Shown here: positions 32,727 through 41,955 of the stretch, in pieces
Layout of the letters: each line of letters begins with the position of its first letter
How positions within the stretch are numbered: position 1 is the first letter of the stretch
DNA from: Geodermatophilus siccatus
GTDB lineage: Bacteria; Actinomycetota; Actinomycetes; Mycobacteriales; Geodermatophilaceae
DNA length: 64,000 nucleotides
Direction of reading: 5' to 3'
Assembly (NCBI RefSeq): GCF_900103785.1
Contig: NZ_FNHE01000007.1
Span: forward strand, 224,123-288,122
Position numbers and translations under genes: made by a program
Notes under the pieces: generated by a model
The model's database searches: none
What the model was told of the DNA's origin: nothing
Seen by the model: only the letters and a program-made list of their open reading frames with translations

Positions 32727-33932
32727 ATGACCGCCGAGCGCGGCGACACGAGGATCAAGGCAGCCGTAGCGCAGACCACCATCGACCTGCTCGGTGAAAC
32801 GCTTGGTTTTCACCTGCTGGGCAACCGGGCGATTCTGCCCGTCCAGGGGAACAAGAAGCCCGCCGCAGGCATTCGGAACTTCAACAACGGCGTTGACCTC
32901 GATCAATTCAAGGGGCCGTGGGCCGGCCTGGCGATCATCAACGGCGAACGGTCCGGTGTTCTCGTGGTGGACATCGATAAGCCCGACCTGGCTCCACCGG
33001 TGTCGTTCAACGTGAAGACCGAGAAGGGCGGGCACATCTGGATCCCATGGGAGGGCGAACGCCGACAGCGCAGCTTCGCTCCAGGCGTGGACATCCTGGG
33101 GACTGGCGGCTACGCCATCTTCTCCGGCCCCGGCAAGGAGTTCATCTCCTCAGCCTTCGCTGACCGGGCAACAGTCTGGGATTGGCTGTCTTCCCTGTCA
33201 GGACAGTCCTCGGAGGACCCTGCCCCCGCCCCAGGGACCTGTACTTGTACTTCTACCCTTGCCTGTACCTGTACTTCTACTTCTACCTTGAAGATAGTTG
33301 GCACAGGGAATGACGCCAGAGCTTATGTCCAGAGCGTAGTGCCAGAGAGTGAGAACAGAGAGTGTGTGTACAGGGAGAAGCTGGCGGCACTGGGCTTCGA
33401 CCTGAAAGTGGACACCATCACGAAGACCTACGCCTCTCAGATGAGGAACACGCCCGAGGGCTCCCGCAATGTGCTGTGCCACCGCTACGCCCTGGAGGTG
33501 TACCGATGCGGTGGCGACCTGGGCACCCTGGAGCAAGCTGCCATCGACAGTGGCCTGGAGCCCCGGGAGGTCCGGGCCACGATTGCCCAGGCCAAGGCGG
33601 ACATCGATTTCGACTACCGCCCCGAGACAGAGATCTACACACGGGTCCAGGCCTGGCTGAAAGCGTACGAGGACGTCTTCTTCGGGGTGATGCTGGACGT
33701 CGCCAACGAGCTGGCCTATGAGGCCATCGTGACGAATAGCACCCGGCCCCTCGTGAGTCAGACGAGAACGGCGCAGAACATCGGCCACGACCGGCCCTAC
33801 GTGGGGCGGGTCATAAAAATCATGCAGGACAGATACAAGGCGGTGCGAATCCACTCGAATCCCGGGACATGGAACAACGGAAGGACTCACTGTCACAACT
33901 ACGAGCTGACGATCAATGGCGACGCCATCTGA
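32727..33932 (+). CDS. Prim-Pol (AEP-type) replication protein
   Basis: This is a 401-residue protein. Residues 20-160 form a bifunctional primase-polymerase domain. It has the metal-binding VVDID (Asp82, Asp84), GGHIWIPW with His103 and GVDILGTGGYAIFSGP (120-135). Such proteins prime and copy DNA for plasmids, satellites and integrative elements. A Thr/Cys/Ser repeat linker (171-188) follows. The C-terminal 200 residues, with a PESENRECVYREKL start and a helical end, probably bind DNA; there is no helicase. Codon use is much less GC-rich than in the host. It follows the helix-turn-helix gene. Confidence 0.82.
   Translation: MTAERGDTRIKAAVAQTTIDLLGETLGFHLLGNRAILPVQGNKKPAAGIRNFNNGVDLDQFKGPWAGLAIINGERSGVLVVDIDKPDLAPPVSFNVKTEKGGHIWIPWEGERRQRSFAPGVDILGTGGYAIFSGPGKEFISSAFADRATVWDWLSSLSGQSSEDPAPAPGTCTCTSTLACTCTSTSTLKIVGTGNDARAYVQSVVPESENRECVYREKLAALGFDLKVDTITKTYASQMRNTPEGSRNVLCHRYALEVYRCGGDLGTLEQAAIDSGLEPREVRATIAQAKADIDFDYRPETEIYTRVQAWLKAYEDVFFGVMLDVANELAYEAIVTNSTRPLVSQTRTAQNIGHDRPYVGRVIKIMQDRYKAVRIHSNPGTWNNGRTHCHNYELTINGDAI
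33239..33297 (+). repeat. Short tandem hexamer repeats inside the primase gene
   Basis: The stretch is built of CTGTAC, TTGTAC and TTCTAC units and encodes the linker TCTCTSTLACTCTSTSTL at residues 171-188. The repeats are in frame, so copy-number change would alter linker length only. GTAC palindromes recur, and an iteron-like binding role is conceivable. Confidence 0.6.
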
Positions 33933-34454
33933 TTTGCGCTCAGGCGATGGAGCGCAAGAAGGGATGCAAGACGTAAGCTGCCGCCTGCGGCGAGGAACGT
34001 CCACGACCTCGGCCTGAACGAATCAGTCATTCGGGAATCACAGCTGCAGCTTGCTGCCACAGTGGCCCGTAATGGCCCTGAGAGCCGATCTGAGCCGGTC
34101 GAGGCCGCTCTCTATCCCCTTTGTTCCCTGCGCACTCTCATGCGCTTACAGGCGGGATGAACGGGCCGAGGTTCATCGGCGTATTACCCAGGCGGCCCCC
34201 TGCCAGAAGACGGCCTGACCACCAGACATGACTCAGGTCCGGGGACATCCGCGTAGCCCGATGCGTGTCCCGGCCTGACTCGCTGACCGCGGGAAAGGCC
34301 GGGCATCCGCGGGGGCGGTCCTGTCCCCCAGCACTCCCCCGTCAACACCAGCGGACCGCCACTCCTGCAGCCACCCCCCACAGGCACGACAGAGCCCACG
34401 TGCCCGCAACAGAACCCGCACCCATATGCCAGACCGGAAGGACGACAACCACCA
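33933..34454. other. Intergenic stretch between primase and HNH genes
   Basis: This stretch of about 520 bases has no supported gene. Frames that cross it are proline- and arginine-rich. A replication origin next to the primase gene is possible, but I see no clear iterons here. Confidence 0.35.
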
Positions 34455-35354
34455 ATGACGATGACGACCGAGCAGGAGCGGGCACAGGACTGGCAGTGCC
34501 TGCACTGCGGCACACCCCTGCCGGAGAACCCAGGCACAGGACGCCTCTACTGCGACCGGGCCTGCGCCAGGGCCTACCGCCGCGGCCAGCGCAACCAGGC
34601 ACGGCCAGTGGCCTCCTGTCAGCGCTGCGGGCAGGCCATGCCAGGCAAGCGACCACAGGCCAAGTGGTGCAGCGACTTGTGCCGGAATCGAGCAAACCAG
34701 GAACGCAATCGGGACAGACGCAACGCCGCCGCGCGGGAACGCGCGCGAGCGAAGAGCGCACGGGAGTACGACGCCAGCTCAGAGCTGTGGGCGGCGTGCT
34801 GGCGGTGCGGTGACCTGTTCCTGCTCAGGAATCGGAACACCCACTGCCAGCGCCCGGACTGCCAGCGAGCCGCCAAATCCCTGGCTACCCGCCTGCATGG
34901 CGCAGCGCAGCGGGTTCGTAAAGCGGGCTTCGGGGCGGCGATCGACAAGTTCACGGTCCGGGACGTCTACGAACGCGACAACGGCAACTGCTACCTGTGC
35001 GGGCGCCCCACCATCGGCGACCTCGACGACGGCAGGCAACCCGCCAGCGCCACGCTCGAGCATGTGGTCCCGATTGAGCAGGGCGGAGCGCACACGCTCG
35101 GCAACGTGCGCCTGGCCCACCTGGAATGCAACGTGGTCAAGGGCTCCCGGTCCACCGAGGAAGCCCGCGAGGCGCTGGCCGGGCGCGAGCCGGTGGCAGC
35201 ACCCGAACAACAGCCCGCGACCGTCGTCCCTCTCGTGCCGCTGGCCTACGCGCTGGCCAACCGGCTCCGGGACGTGCCCCGCGACAGACCGGGCGGTCGT
35301 CCGCTGATCACCGCGCTGCCGGCCGAGCCAGCCGATCCAGACCCACACGAGTAG
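34455..35354 (+). CDS. HNH endonuclease with zinc-ribbon repeats
   Basis: This is a 299-residue protein. The first 135 residues hold several Cys pairs (CLHCG, CDRAC, CQRCG, CSDLC, CWRCG, CQRPDC), a run of small zinc modules. The nuclease core reads CYLCGRP, then LEHVVPIEQGGAHTLGNVRL and HLECNVVKGSR, an HNH fold. The ATG at 34455 gives the full zinc region. It lies downstream of the primase gene, where phages and satellites often carry an HNH protein for packaging or mobility. A defensive role is also possible. Codon use is closer to host GC than that of the primase. Confidence 0.8.
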   Translation: MTMTTEQERAQDWQCLHCGTPLPENPGTGRLYCDRACARAYRRGQRNQARPVASCQRCGQAMPGKRPQAKWCSDLCRNRANQERNRDRRNAAARERARAKSAREYDASSELWAACWRCGDLFLLRNRNTHCQRPDCQRAAKSLATRLHGAAQRVRKAGFGAAIDKFTVRDVYERDNGNCYLCGRPTIGDLDDGRQPASATLEHVVPIEQGGAHTLGNVRLAHLECNVVKGSRSTEEAREALAGREPVAAPEQQPATVVPLVPLAYALANRLRDVPRDRPGGRPLITALPAEPADPDPHE

Positions 35355-35552
35355 CCAGGTGCCTGTCTGCGCCACCTCTGGCTAGTCCGCTCCCAGGCGA
35401 CGCCGGACGGCGCCCTCGACACGCTGGGGCAGTCCCGGGAGCCCTACCACGGAAGCGAGGTTGATCGACTCTGAAACGGTGGCCCAAGCTCGGCTGCTGA
35501 GACCCGGCGATCTGGGTCACAGGGCCGCGGGGGTCATACCCCCACCCCACCG

Positions 35553-35699
35553 TCAGCCTCGGAAGAGCTCCCCGTCAGGAATGTCAGGCGACGCCTCGCC
35601 CTCCCACTCCCGCACCCTCTCCCACTCGCGAGCCAACTGACGGTAGCAATCTCCGACCTCTCCAGGGTATTCGAGGTCCTCATTGGTCAACGGCGGCAC
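35553..35699 (-). CDS. Small acidic protein coupled to a membrane protein gene
   Basis: This 48-residue reading starts at a GTG that overlaps the last codons of the preceding minus-strand gene. Its core, NEDLEYPGEVGDCYRQLARE, and acidic tail DIPDGELF look like a real helical protein rather than random GC-rich sequence. Overlapping starts favour translational coupling. There is no separate ribosome site. Function is unknown. Confidence 0.45.
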   Translation of the reverse strand: MPPLTNEDLEYPGEVGDCYRQLAREWERVREWEGEASPDIPDGELFRG

Positions 35700-36268
35700 A
35701 TTGAAAGCGGCGCCGCAACGATGGCAACTCCGGCCGGCAGCGGATTATCGCCGTCCCGGATGAGTGTCACCTCGAGTCGATACAAGTACGTGCCACGAGC
35801 TAGGTCCACATCCGGAGTCTGCATGGAGAACTCGAACCGGTCGGCTCTATCGCGCTCGATCTCCTGCGCCAGGTCCACCTCGAGGACCTCGCCCCGCTCC
35901 GGATCGAAAGGAAGGACAACGTCGTATGAAGCGCTGACGTTCAGCACACCACCCGCCTCACACACCTGCAGATGAGCGTATTCCAAGATTTCTATCTGAG
36001 CACCGGAGACAACGGAGACCTGATCGCCGACGTTCCTCACCGCGACTTGCACCTTCGGTGGAACGATCTCATCGCCATCCCCGAACTCCCCCGGGACCAC
36101 GGACAACCCCACCACTTCGATGTCAGTAGTGGGTCGATTAGGCCACCAAGCCAGAACCCCAGAAAGAACCGCAAGCAATACCGGAACGATGATCGCGAGC
36201 ACGAGCTTCTCGCGAGTCAGCCACCGCCCTTCAGCCTTGGCCGGCGTGTCGTCGTCCCTGCTCGCCAT
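35687..36268 (-). CDS. Single-pass membrane-anchored hypothetical protein
   Basis: This 193-residue protein has one hydrophobic helix near residues 22-42 (LVLAIIVPVLLAVLSGVLAW) after a positive N-terminus and a long beta-rich extracellular part. The motif PPKVQVAVRNVGDQVSVVSG resembles immunoglobulin-like modules. The ATG at 36268 has a GGAGGG site upstream. It is divergent from the methyltransferase at 36401. No family is recognised; a surface-exposed partner or immunity protein is possible. The small overlapping gene at 35553 follows it. Confidence 0.65.
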   Translation of the reverse strand: MASRDDDTPAKAEGRWLTREKLVLAIIVPVLLAVLSGVLAWWPNRPTTDIEVVGLSVVPGEFGDGDEIVPPKVQVAVRNVGDQVSVVSGAQIEILEYAHLQVCEAGGVLNVSASYDVVLPFDPERGEVLEVDLAQEIERDRADRFEFSMQTPDVDLARGTYLYRLEVTLIRDGDNPLPAGVAIVAAPLSMCRR

Positions 36269-36400
36269 GCGCCCTCCCCCGAGAATGTACGACGCGTTTA
36301 TAGTCGCGCCCTGCACCGGCGGCGCCCACGGGCCAAAGTCACATTGGCCTCTGGCAGACGCAATGACTCCACCACTCCCGCCCCGTCCAGCCTCAGCCCC

Positions 36401-37717
36401 ATGGAGCCACCGTTGCCCACATCCACCATTTCCCCTGAACCCCACCCCCGCGTGACCCACGAGGTCGTCGAAATCTGCGCAGGGGCAGGAGGCCAGGCCA
36501 TCGGGCTCGAGCGCGCCGGCTTCGGCCACGCCCTGGCCGTGGAACTGGACGGGTACGCCTGCGAGACCCTCCGCCAGAACCGGCCCCAGTGGAAGGTCCG
36601 GCAGGGCGACGTGGCCGACCGCGGGCTCTGGACCCCTGCCGACTACGAAGGCGTCGCCCTGCTTGCCGGCGGGGTGCCGTGCCCGCCCTTCTCCATCGCG
36701 GGCAAGCAGCTCGGGGCGAGTGATGAGCGCGACCTCTTCGCCTGGGCCGTTGAGCTGTGCGTCACCGAGGTGAAGCCGCGGGCTTTGATGCTGGAGAACG
36801 TCCGCGGCCTGTCGATGCCGCGGTTCGCCGCCTACCGCCAGCACGTCCTGGATCGCCTCGCCTCGGCTGGCTATGTCGGTGACTGGCGGCTCCTGCACGC
36901 CTCCGACTTCGGTTTCGCTCAGCTGCGCCCGCGCTTCGTCCTCGTCGCCCTGAAGGAGGAGGACGCGCCCTACTTCAGATGGCCGGAGCCGACGCCGTCT
37001 CCCCAGACCGTCGGCGAGACTCTGCGCGACCTCATGGGCGCCAACGGCTGGCCACACGTCGACGACTGGGTGAAGCTCGCCAACGACATCGCACCAACGC
37101 TGGTCGGTGGCAGCAAGAAGCACGGTGGCGCTGACCTCGGCCCCACGCGGGCCAAGCGAGCCTGGCGCGAGCTCGGCGTCGACGCACTGGGCGTGGCCAA
37201 CGAAGCACCAGGACCAGACAGCCCGCATCCGGACGTGAAGCTCCCCAAGCTCACCGTGCCAATGGTGGCCCGGCTGCAGGGCTTCGACGAGGCGCGGGGC
37301 TGGCGGCTGGCCGGGCGGAAGACCGCCCAGTACCGCCAGGTAGGCAACGCCTTCCCGCCACCGGTCGCGGAGGAAGTGGGCCGCTCAATCATCCGAGCCC
37401 TTGAGCACGCCGATGAGCCCCATGACATGCCAGAGCTGGCCAGCGCCACCATGCATGACCCTGTGTACCGCGTCCTCAGGGAGGCGGACGGCTACCTCAC
37501 CCCGTCCGCCATCCTGAGCAAGCTGACGGTGCCCTACGACGCCATCCAGCTCGAACGCCGCATCGCCCACCTCAGCAAGGACTTCATCATCGAGCTACAG
37601 GAAACCACGTCAGGTCCCGCCTACAAGCTGGGAGAGTTCAAGGCATTCGTCGGGCAGGACGACCATGACCGCCACGAGGCATTCGCCCATCGGGCAGGGC
37701 GCTCACGCATCAGCTGA
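36401..37717 (+). CDS. C5-cytosine DNA methyltransferase with winged-helix tail
   Basis: This is a 438-residue protein. Motif I is EICAGAGGQAIGLERAGF (about 24-41), motif IV GVPCPPFS with the catalytic Cys94, motif VI ENV at 132, QLRPR (motif VIII) at 174, then a target-recognition region and motif X YRQVGNAFPPPVAEEVG at 311. A further 100 residues after motif X, from HDMPELASATMHDPVYRVL, look like a winged helix. It modifies cytosine in DNA. Start ATG 36401; GTG 36452 is an alternative. No restriction partner is clear. Two later copies of its 3' end lie at 39956 and 41498. Confidence 0.9.
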   Translation: MEPPLPTSTISPEPHPRVTHEVVEICAGAGGQAIGLERAGFGHALAVELDGYACETLRQNRPQWKVRQGDVADRGLWTPADYEGVALLAGGVPCPPFSIAGKQLGASDERDLFAWAVELCVTEVKPRALMLENVRGLSMPRFAAYRQHVLDRLASAGYVGDWRLLHASDFGFAQLRPRFVLVALKEEDAPYFRWPEPTPSPQTVGETLRDLMGANGWPHVDDWVKLANDIAPTLVGGSKKHGGADLGPTRAKRAWRELGVDALGVANEAPGPDSPHPDVKLPKLTVPMVARLQGFDEARGWRLAGRKTAQYRQVGNAFPPPVAEEVGRSIIRALEHADEPHDMPELASATMHDPVYRVLREADGYLTPSAILSKLTVPYDAIQLERRIAHLSKDFIIELQETTSGPAYKLGEFKAFVGQDDHDRHEAFAHRAGRSRIS

Positions 37718-37968
37718 AGTGGAGTGTCCGCCATGAGGGCACCGATCCGATCCTGCAGAAAGCGCGGAACGGTCCGCCCAGCATTCGGCGTGGGTCAGCG
37801 ACGGGGCCGAACCCAGCCCGGCCGTTGACCTTCGTCATAACCTGTATACTTGGTACGTGACACCGTAGTGAGCGCCACTGCTGCCATCCTGGCACTCTTT
37901 GCACACGGGCCCTTGGTCAACTTTTGAAGCAAGTGCATCGGTTGCTCCCAGCAAGTCGTCTGGCCGAT

Positions 37969-38184
37969 TCAGCCGTAGTCGCACAGCTCCACGCGCAACC
38001 TGGACCCATTGACGACGTAGGCCTGCGATCGGCGATCGGGATTGGTTACGGTAACGACTTGGTTAGGGCACAAGGCCCAAATGCGCCCCAATTGGTAGCC
38101 ATCGATTTTGATGTAGACATCGCCATGCGTCGCGTCCACGGTGCCGAAGCAGTGCAGTTTCTCGGCGACGAAATCGCTGCGCAT
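37969..38184 (-). CDS. Small low-GC hypothetical protein
   Basis: This 71-residue beta-rich protein contains the stretch HGDVYIKIDGYQLGRIWALC and a closing VVNGSRLRVELCDYG. The ATG at 38184 has a GGAGGAG ribosome site, which decides this strand against a competing plus-strand frame. No family is recognised. GC content is lower than in the host. It sits alone between the methyltransferase and the decayed stretch at 38487. Confidence 0.55.
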   Translation of the reverse strand: MRSDFVAEKLHCFGTVDATHGDVYIKIDGYQLGRIWALCPNQVVTVTNPDRRSQAYVVNGSRLRVELCDYG

Positions 38185-38486
38185 ATCTCCTCCACGGATT
38201 GAGGGCCCCGACGTCAAGCCGTCCTGGACCTCTAGGTGTCGACCCCATGTGAGACCTCCATGCAGACAGAAAAGGTTGCTTCGGCTCTGATGCAGGTGGC
38301 GCTCATCTCACGCGTCAAACGGTCCTATGCATGCAGCCCCCACTGCGCCCGAGTGGCTGTTTGGAGTACCCGACACTGGCCCGATCGACTGATCACGAGC
38401 AGATCAGACCTGCACCCGGCTCACAACGCGCACCGCCGCCTGCCGGCTACGAACGTGATTCCGCCGTATCTGAGGCCATGATTTAC

Positions 38487-38686
38487 TAGCGCTCCGTAGC
38501 TGGCGTTCGTTGTGTATAGCGGCGCCGCGGATCGGTGGCCTTGGCGATGATGGTGTCGGGGTCCAGGGGGAACGGGGCGCAGCGGTCGTTTCAGGCGTGC
38601 ATGAAGCGCTCGATGGCGGCCACCCGGTCCAGTACGTCGAACACGACCGTGTCCGGATCCCCGATCGGCGGCAGCGCCGAGGGCAT
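38487..38686 (-). pseudogene. Decayed small gene with an in-frame stop
   Basis: Reading from the ATG at 38686 gives ALPPIGDPDTVVFDVLDRVA and a protein-like region of 31 residues. A TGA follows, and then the same frame continues CAPFPLDPDTIIAKATDP for another 34 residues. Both halves look coding, so a nonsense mutation in an old gene is likely. An upstream fragment around 38690-38822 (GWGNREARELIRRPGLNPFT) may belong to the same locus. Function is unknown. Confidence 0.4.
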
Positions 38687-38873
38687 TGACCCTCCAACAG
38701 TCGGCCAACACGGCCCGCACCCGCACGCGCACCGGCCCGGGGTTGGTGAACGGATTCAGCCCGGGCCGGCGGATCAGCTCGCGCGCTTCGCGGTTGCCCC
38801 ACCCATCGCCATCTTCGGTCAAGCTTGCTATTTTGGCTCACTCGCACATCAGTGGTAGACCACGGAGACTGCC

Positions 38874-39575
38874 GTGATTGAGCTTCTGAAGGCCCTTCAT
38901 GATATCCTGATCAGGATGATCGAAGTTGTCCCCAGTATGCGCGATAAGCGAAAGCTCGACGACATTGCGGTGGCCCTCTTAAGGATTCACCTTCAGCTCG
39001 ATGAACTCATTTCGTCAGGGTACAGAATCGTCCGTTACGCCGAGACTTGGATCGAAGTGGCTAGCCCAGAAGTGCACTCAATAATGATCCAGCAAGTGCG
39101 CGATGAACTCGAGAGACAGCACCGCAACCTTATCCAGCTCAAAGAGCTTCTTGAGGCCGAGGGAGTTTACCTCATTGCCACAACCGCCGACGTCGGGAGT
39201 GGCCTCGGAGCCATGCTCGACTCAAAGTTTGGACGCCTGACACGGCTAGCGGCATCAATCAATAGTCTTGAAGCTATGTATGTGACTGGTATCAACGATG
39301 AAGCGAGTGCCCCCTTGCAGAGCCTGATGATGCAGTACTTCCCAGACAAAATGGAAGATGTACCGGCAATACTGTCGGGGCGATCTATCTCGCCGGGCCA
39401 ACGTGATTGGGCAAGACTCCGCGACGAGGTTAAGACGTATATTGAGGAATTCCAGCCTCGTCAGCGACTGGATGAACTCCACCAAGCGGCCGTAGAGCTG
39501 CATGCGGCAATGGCGCGAAGCTTTACCGTCAAGGAGATGTTGCTGGCGGCGGCCCGGGTCAAGTCGGCCCAGTGA
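38874..39575 (+). CDS. Low-GC alpha-helical protein of unknown function
   Basis: This 233-residue protein is almost entirely helical, starting IELLKALHDILIRMIEVVPS, with repeated amphipathic stretches and coiled-coil potential (QQVRDELERQHRNLIQLKEL). Codon usage is far less GC-rich than the chromosome, so recent transfer is likely. The GTG at 38874 follows a GGAG site. It lies between the full methyltransferase and its first truncated copy. It has no signal peptide, membrane segment or known motif. It could be a defence effector or regulator; nothing proves this. Confidence 0.75.
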   Translation: MIELLKALHDILIRMIEVVPSMRDKRKLDDIAVALLRIHLQLDELISSGYRIVRYAETWIEVASPEVHSIMIQQVRDELERQHRNLIQLKELLEAEGVYLIATTADVGSGLGAMLDSKFGRLTRLAASINSLEAMYVTGINDEASAPLQSLMMQYFPDKMEDVPAILSGRSISPGQRDWARLRDEVKTYIEEFQPRQRLDELHQAAVELHAAMARSFTVKEMLLAAARVKSAQ

Positions 39576-39955
39576 TGAACCTCGCCTTGACCGTGGGCGT
39601 CGTTTCCATCGCGAGAAGGCATAAACCATAGTCCGCGCCGCCGACCTCAGCGACGAACATCAGGTAGGTCAACGGTGCCGTTGAACGGTTACTCCCGCCC
39701 GGGAGCGGTGTCCCATCGCAGCTAACCCGACCGGGGGACAACCGCAGCGAACCTGTAGCCGGACGACCGGGTTGGGCGACACTGCGGCGGCAACCTTCAC
39801 GGCGACCACGGCGCCCGCCGCGGAGGACGGCGAGGGTCGCGGGGTCGAGGGCAGGCGAACAAGGGACGCTGCACCGCCCTCGCCACAGTCAGCCCGGATC
39901 GTCAAGTTCGCTGCATCCAGCCGCCTGATAGTGGGCCCAACTGACTGTCCGCATG

Positions 39956-40667
39956 TCAGTCGGTAAGACGTTGCGCGACCTGATGGGGGCGAACGGCTGG
40001 CCGCACGTCGACGAGTGGGTCGGGGTCGCCGGCGACATAGCCTCGACCCTGGTGGGCCGCAGCAAAAGGCACGGCGGGGCTGACCTCGGCCCGACCCGGG
40101 CCAAGCGGGCCTGGCGCGAGCTCGGCGCCGATGCGATGAGTGTGGCCGATGAGGCGCCGGGACCAGACAGCCCGCACCGGGACGTGAAGCTCCCCAAAGC
40201 TCACCGTGCCAATGGTCGCCCGGCTCCAGGGCTTCAACGAGGCGTGGGGCTGGCAGCTGGCCGGTCGGAAGACGGCTCAGTACCGCCAGGTAGGCAACGC
40301 CTTCCCGCCACCGGTCGCGGAGGAAGTGGGCCGCGCGATCATGCGGGCACTCGCGCACGCCGGCCAGCCCCACGACATGCCAGAGCTGGCCAGCGCCACC
40401 CTCCACGCCCCCGTATACCGCCTGCTGAAGGAAGCAGACGGTTACCTCACCCCGGCGGCCATCCTGAGGAACCTGACGGTGCCCTACGACGCCATTCAGC
40501 TCGAGCGGCGCATCGCCCACCTCAGCAAGGACTTCGTCATCGACATTGAGGAGACCAGGTCTGGCCCCGCCTACAAGCTCGGGGAGTTCAAAGCCTTCAT
40601 CGGTCAGGACGAGCACGAACGGCACGAGGCGTTCGCCCATCGAGTGGGGCGCTCACGCATCAGCTGA
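39956..40667 (+). pseudogene. Truncated, frameshifted methyltransferase copy 2
   Basis: This segment matches residues 203-438 of the methyltransferase at 36401 (TRD, motifs IX and X and winged-helix tail) and ends exactly at the same stop context. The 5' half is missing. One extra A in the CCCCAAAG run (40196-40198; CCCCAAG in the full gene) shifts the frame. The downstream part keeps an open frame from MVARLQGFNEAWGW to the end. The catalytic Cys motif is absent, so it cannot methylate. It may be a leftover of a second methyltransferase locus. Confidence 0.85.
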
Positions 40668-40744
40668 ACTGACTAGCCGCCGGATGCGTTGCGCCCGGGC
40701 AGCCGCTTCGTCGAGGTCCCATCTACAGAGCTCGGAGAAAAGGT

Positions 40745-41029
40745 CTATCCCTCCAGGCAGCCCGGGGGATAGATGGCCTCGAGGCCGTCGTTGGGATCAT
40801 CGCGCCAGCCAACGTCCAGCAACTTCTGCAGATCCTCCTCGAGGCCCTCTCGAAGATAGAAGGCCGCGGACTGAGGAGTGCAGTCCCGGGACTGCTCCCG
40901 GGAGCTCATACCTTTGCCAATCGCGAAGGCTGCAGCAGCGACCAGCAGCAGAACAGCGATGGCCTCCCCCTGGCGAGCACCGCGGGCCTTGGCCCTTTCG
41001 TAGTCGTAGGGCTGACGTGGCGCGGACAT
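40745..41029 (-). CDS. Small membrane-anchored hypothetical protein
   Basis: This 94-residue protein has a charged N-terminus, one hydrophobic segment (EAIAVLLLVAAAAFAIGKGM) and an outer part with two Cys (SRDCTPQSAAFYL, PPGCLEG) that may form a disulfide. The ATG at 41029 has a GGAG site. It converges on methyltransferase copy 2. No family is recognised. Confidence 0.6.
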   Translation of the reverse strand: MSAPRQPYDYERAKARGARQGEAIAVLLLVAAAAFAIGKGMSSREQSRDCTPQSAAFYLREGLEEDLQKLLDVGWRDDPNDGLEAIYPPGCLEG

Positions 41030-41497
41030 GGGTCTCCAGGGCAGACGTGTGAGGACGCGAGGCGAGAAGTGACGCCGGAGAGTCGAAGCTTGGTCGACCT
41101 TGGTTACCGTGGTAACTCCGGGGCGCGTCAAGTCACACCATCAGGCGAGCCCCGGCGAGAAGCGGCCACCGCGGAACGCTCATCTGGGCCGGGCGCCATG
41201 AAGCGTGGCCACCCTGATGGACGAAGTCTCGGAGTGCTCCAGCAAGAGCTGATGCCGGCTGAGGAGGCACAGGCCTCGCGCTTTCGGATCCCCAGGTGCC
41301 CCCCAGCAAGCCACGAAGACCGACATAAGTGCGCCGTCTCGATGCAACGGATCCGCGACGGGCCGCCGTGCGTCGACGAGGTCGACCGCCGCATGCAAAG
41401 ACCGCGCGACGTTGGCTCGGACATCCGAACCTGCCGCGACCTGGCCACGCGAGTCACCTTCATGTGACTGATCGCCATCAGCTGCCCGACACCGTGC
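41030..41497. other. Stretch without a supported gene
   Basis: This stretch of about 470 bases lies between the small membrane gene and methyltransferase copy 3. Short frames occur on both strands, none convincing. It contains GGTAACTCCGG-type dyads near 41105 but no clear element ends. Confidence 0.35.
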
Positions 41498-41955
41498 CGA
41501 GGGCGGCCCGGCTCCAGGGCTTCAGCGAGGCATGGGGCTGGGAGCTGGCCGGCCGGAAGACAGCTCAGTACCGCCAGGTGGGCAATGCCTTCCCGCCACC
41601 GGTCGCAGAGGCAGTGGGCCGCGCAAGCATGCGGGCCCTTGAGCACGCCGGTGAGCCTCATGACATGCCGGAGCTGGCCAGCGCCACCATGCATGACCCC
41701 GTGTACCGCGTCCTCAAAGAGGCGGACGGCTACCTCACCCCATCAGCGATTCTGAGCAAGCTGATGGTGCCCTACGACGCCATCCAGCTCGAACGGCGCA
41801 TCGCCCACCCCAGCAAGGACTTCGTCATCGAGATTGAAGACACCAGCGCCGGTCCCGCGTACAGGCTCGGGAAGTTCAACGCGTGCATCGGCCAGGACGA
41901 CCATGAACGTCACGAAGCATTCGCCCATCGGATAGGACGCTCACGCATCAGCTGA
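41498..41955 (+). pseudogene. Truncated methyltransferase copy 3
   Basis: This segment matches the methyltransferase of 36401 from about residue 285 (motif IX, ARLQGF) through motif X (YRQVGNAFPPPVAEAVG) and the winged-helix tail to the same stop. All catalytic motifs are missing. The open frame is intact, with several substitutions (for example RIAHPSKD in place of RIAHLSKD). An IS110-type fragment abuts its 3' end. It forms the third member of the repeated 3' ends. Confidence 0.85.

Noticed and set aside
34265..34813. Plus-strand frame overlapping the HNH gene start
   Set aside because: Composition is arginine- and proline-rich, and it overlaps the clearly coding zinc-ribbon region in another frame.
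37924..38202. Plus-strand 92-codon frame opposite the small gene at 37969
   Set aside because: The minus-strand reading has a GGAGGAG ribosome site and a more protein-like sequence; the plus frame has no ribosome site.
39669..40640. Minus-strand frame opposite methyltransferase copy 2
   Set aside because: It recurs opposite the other copies as well, simply because the copies are similar; no ribosome site or family.
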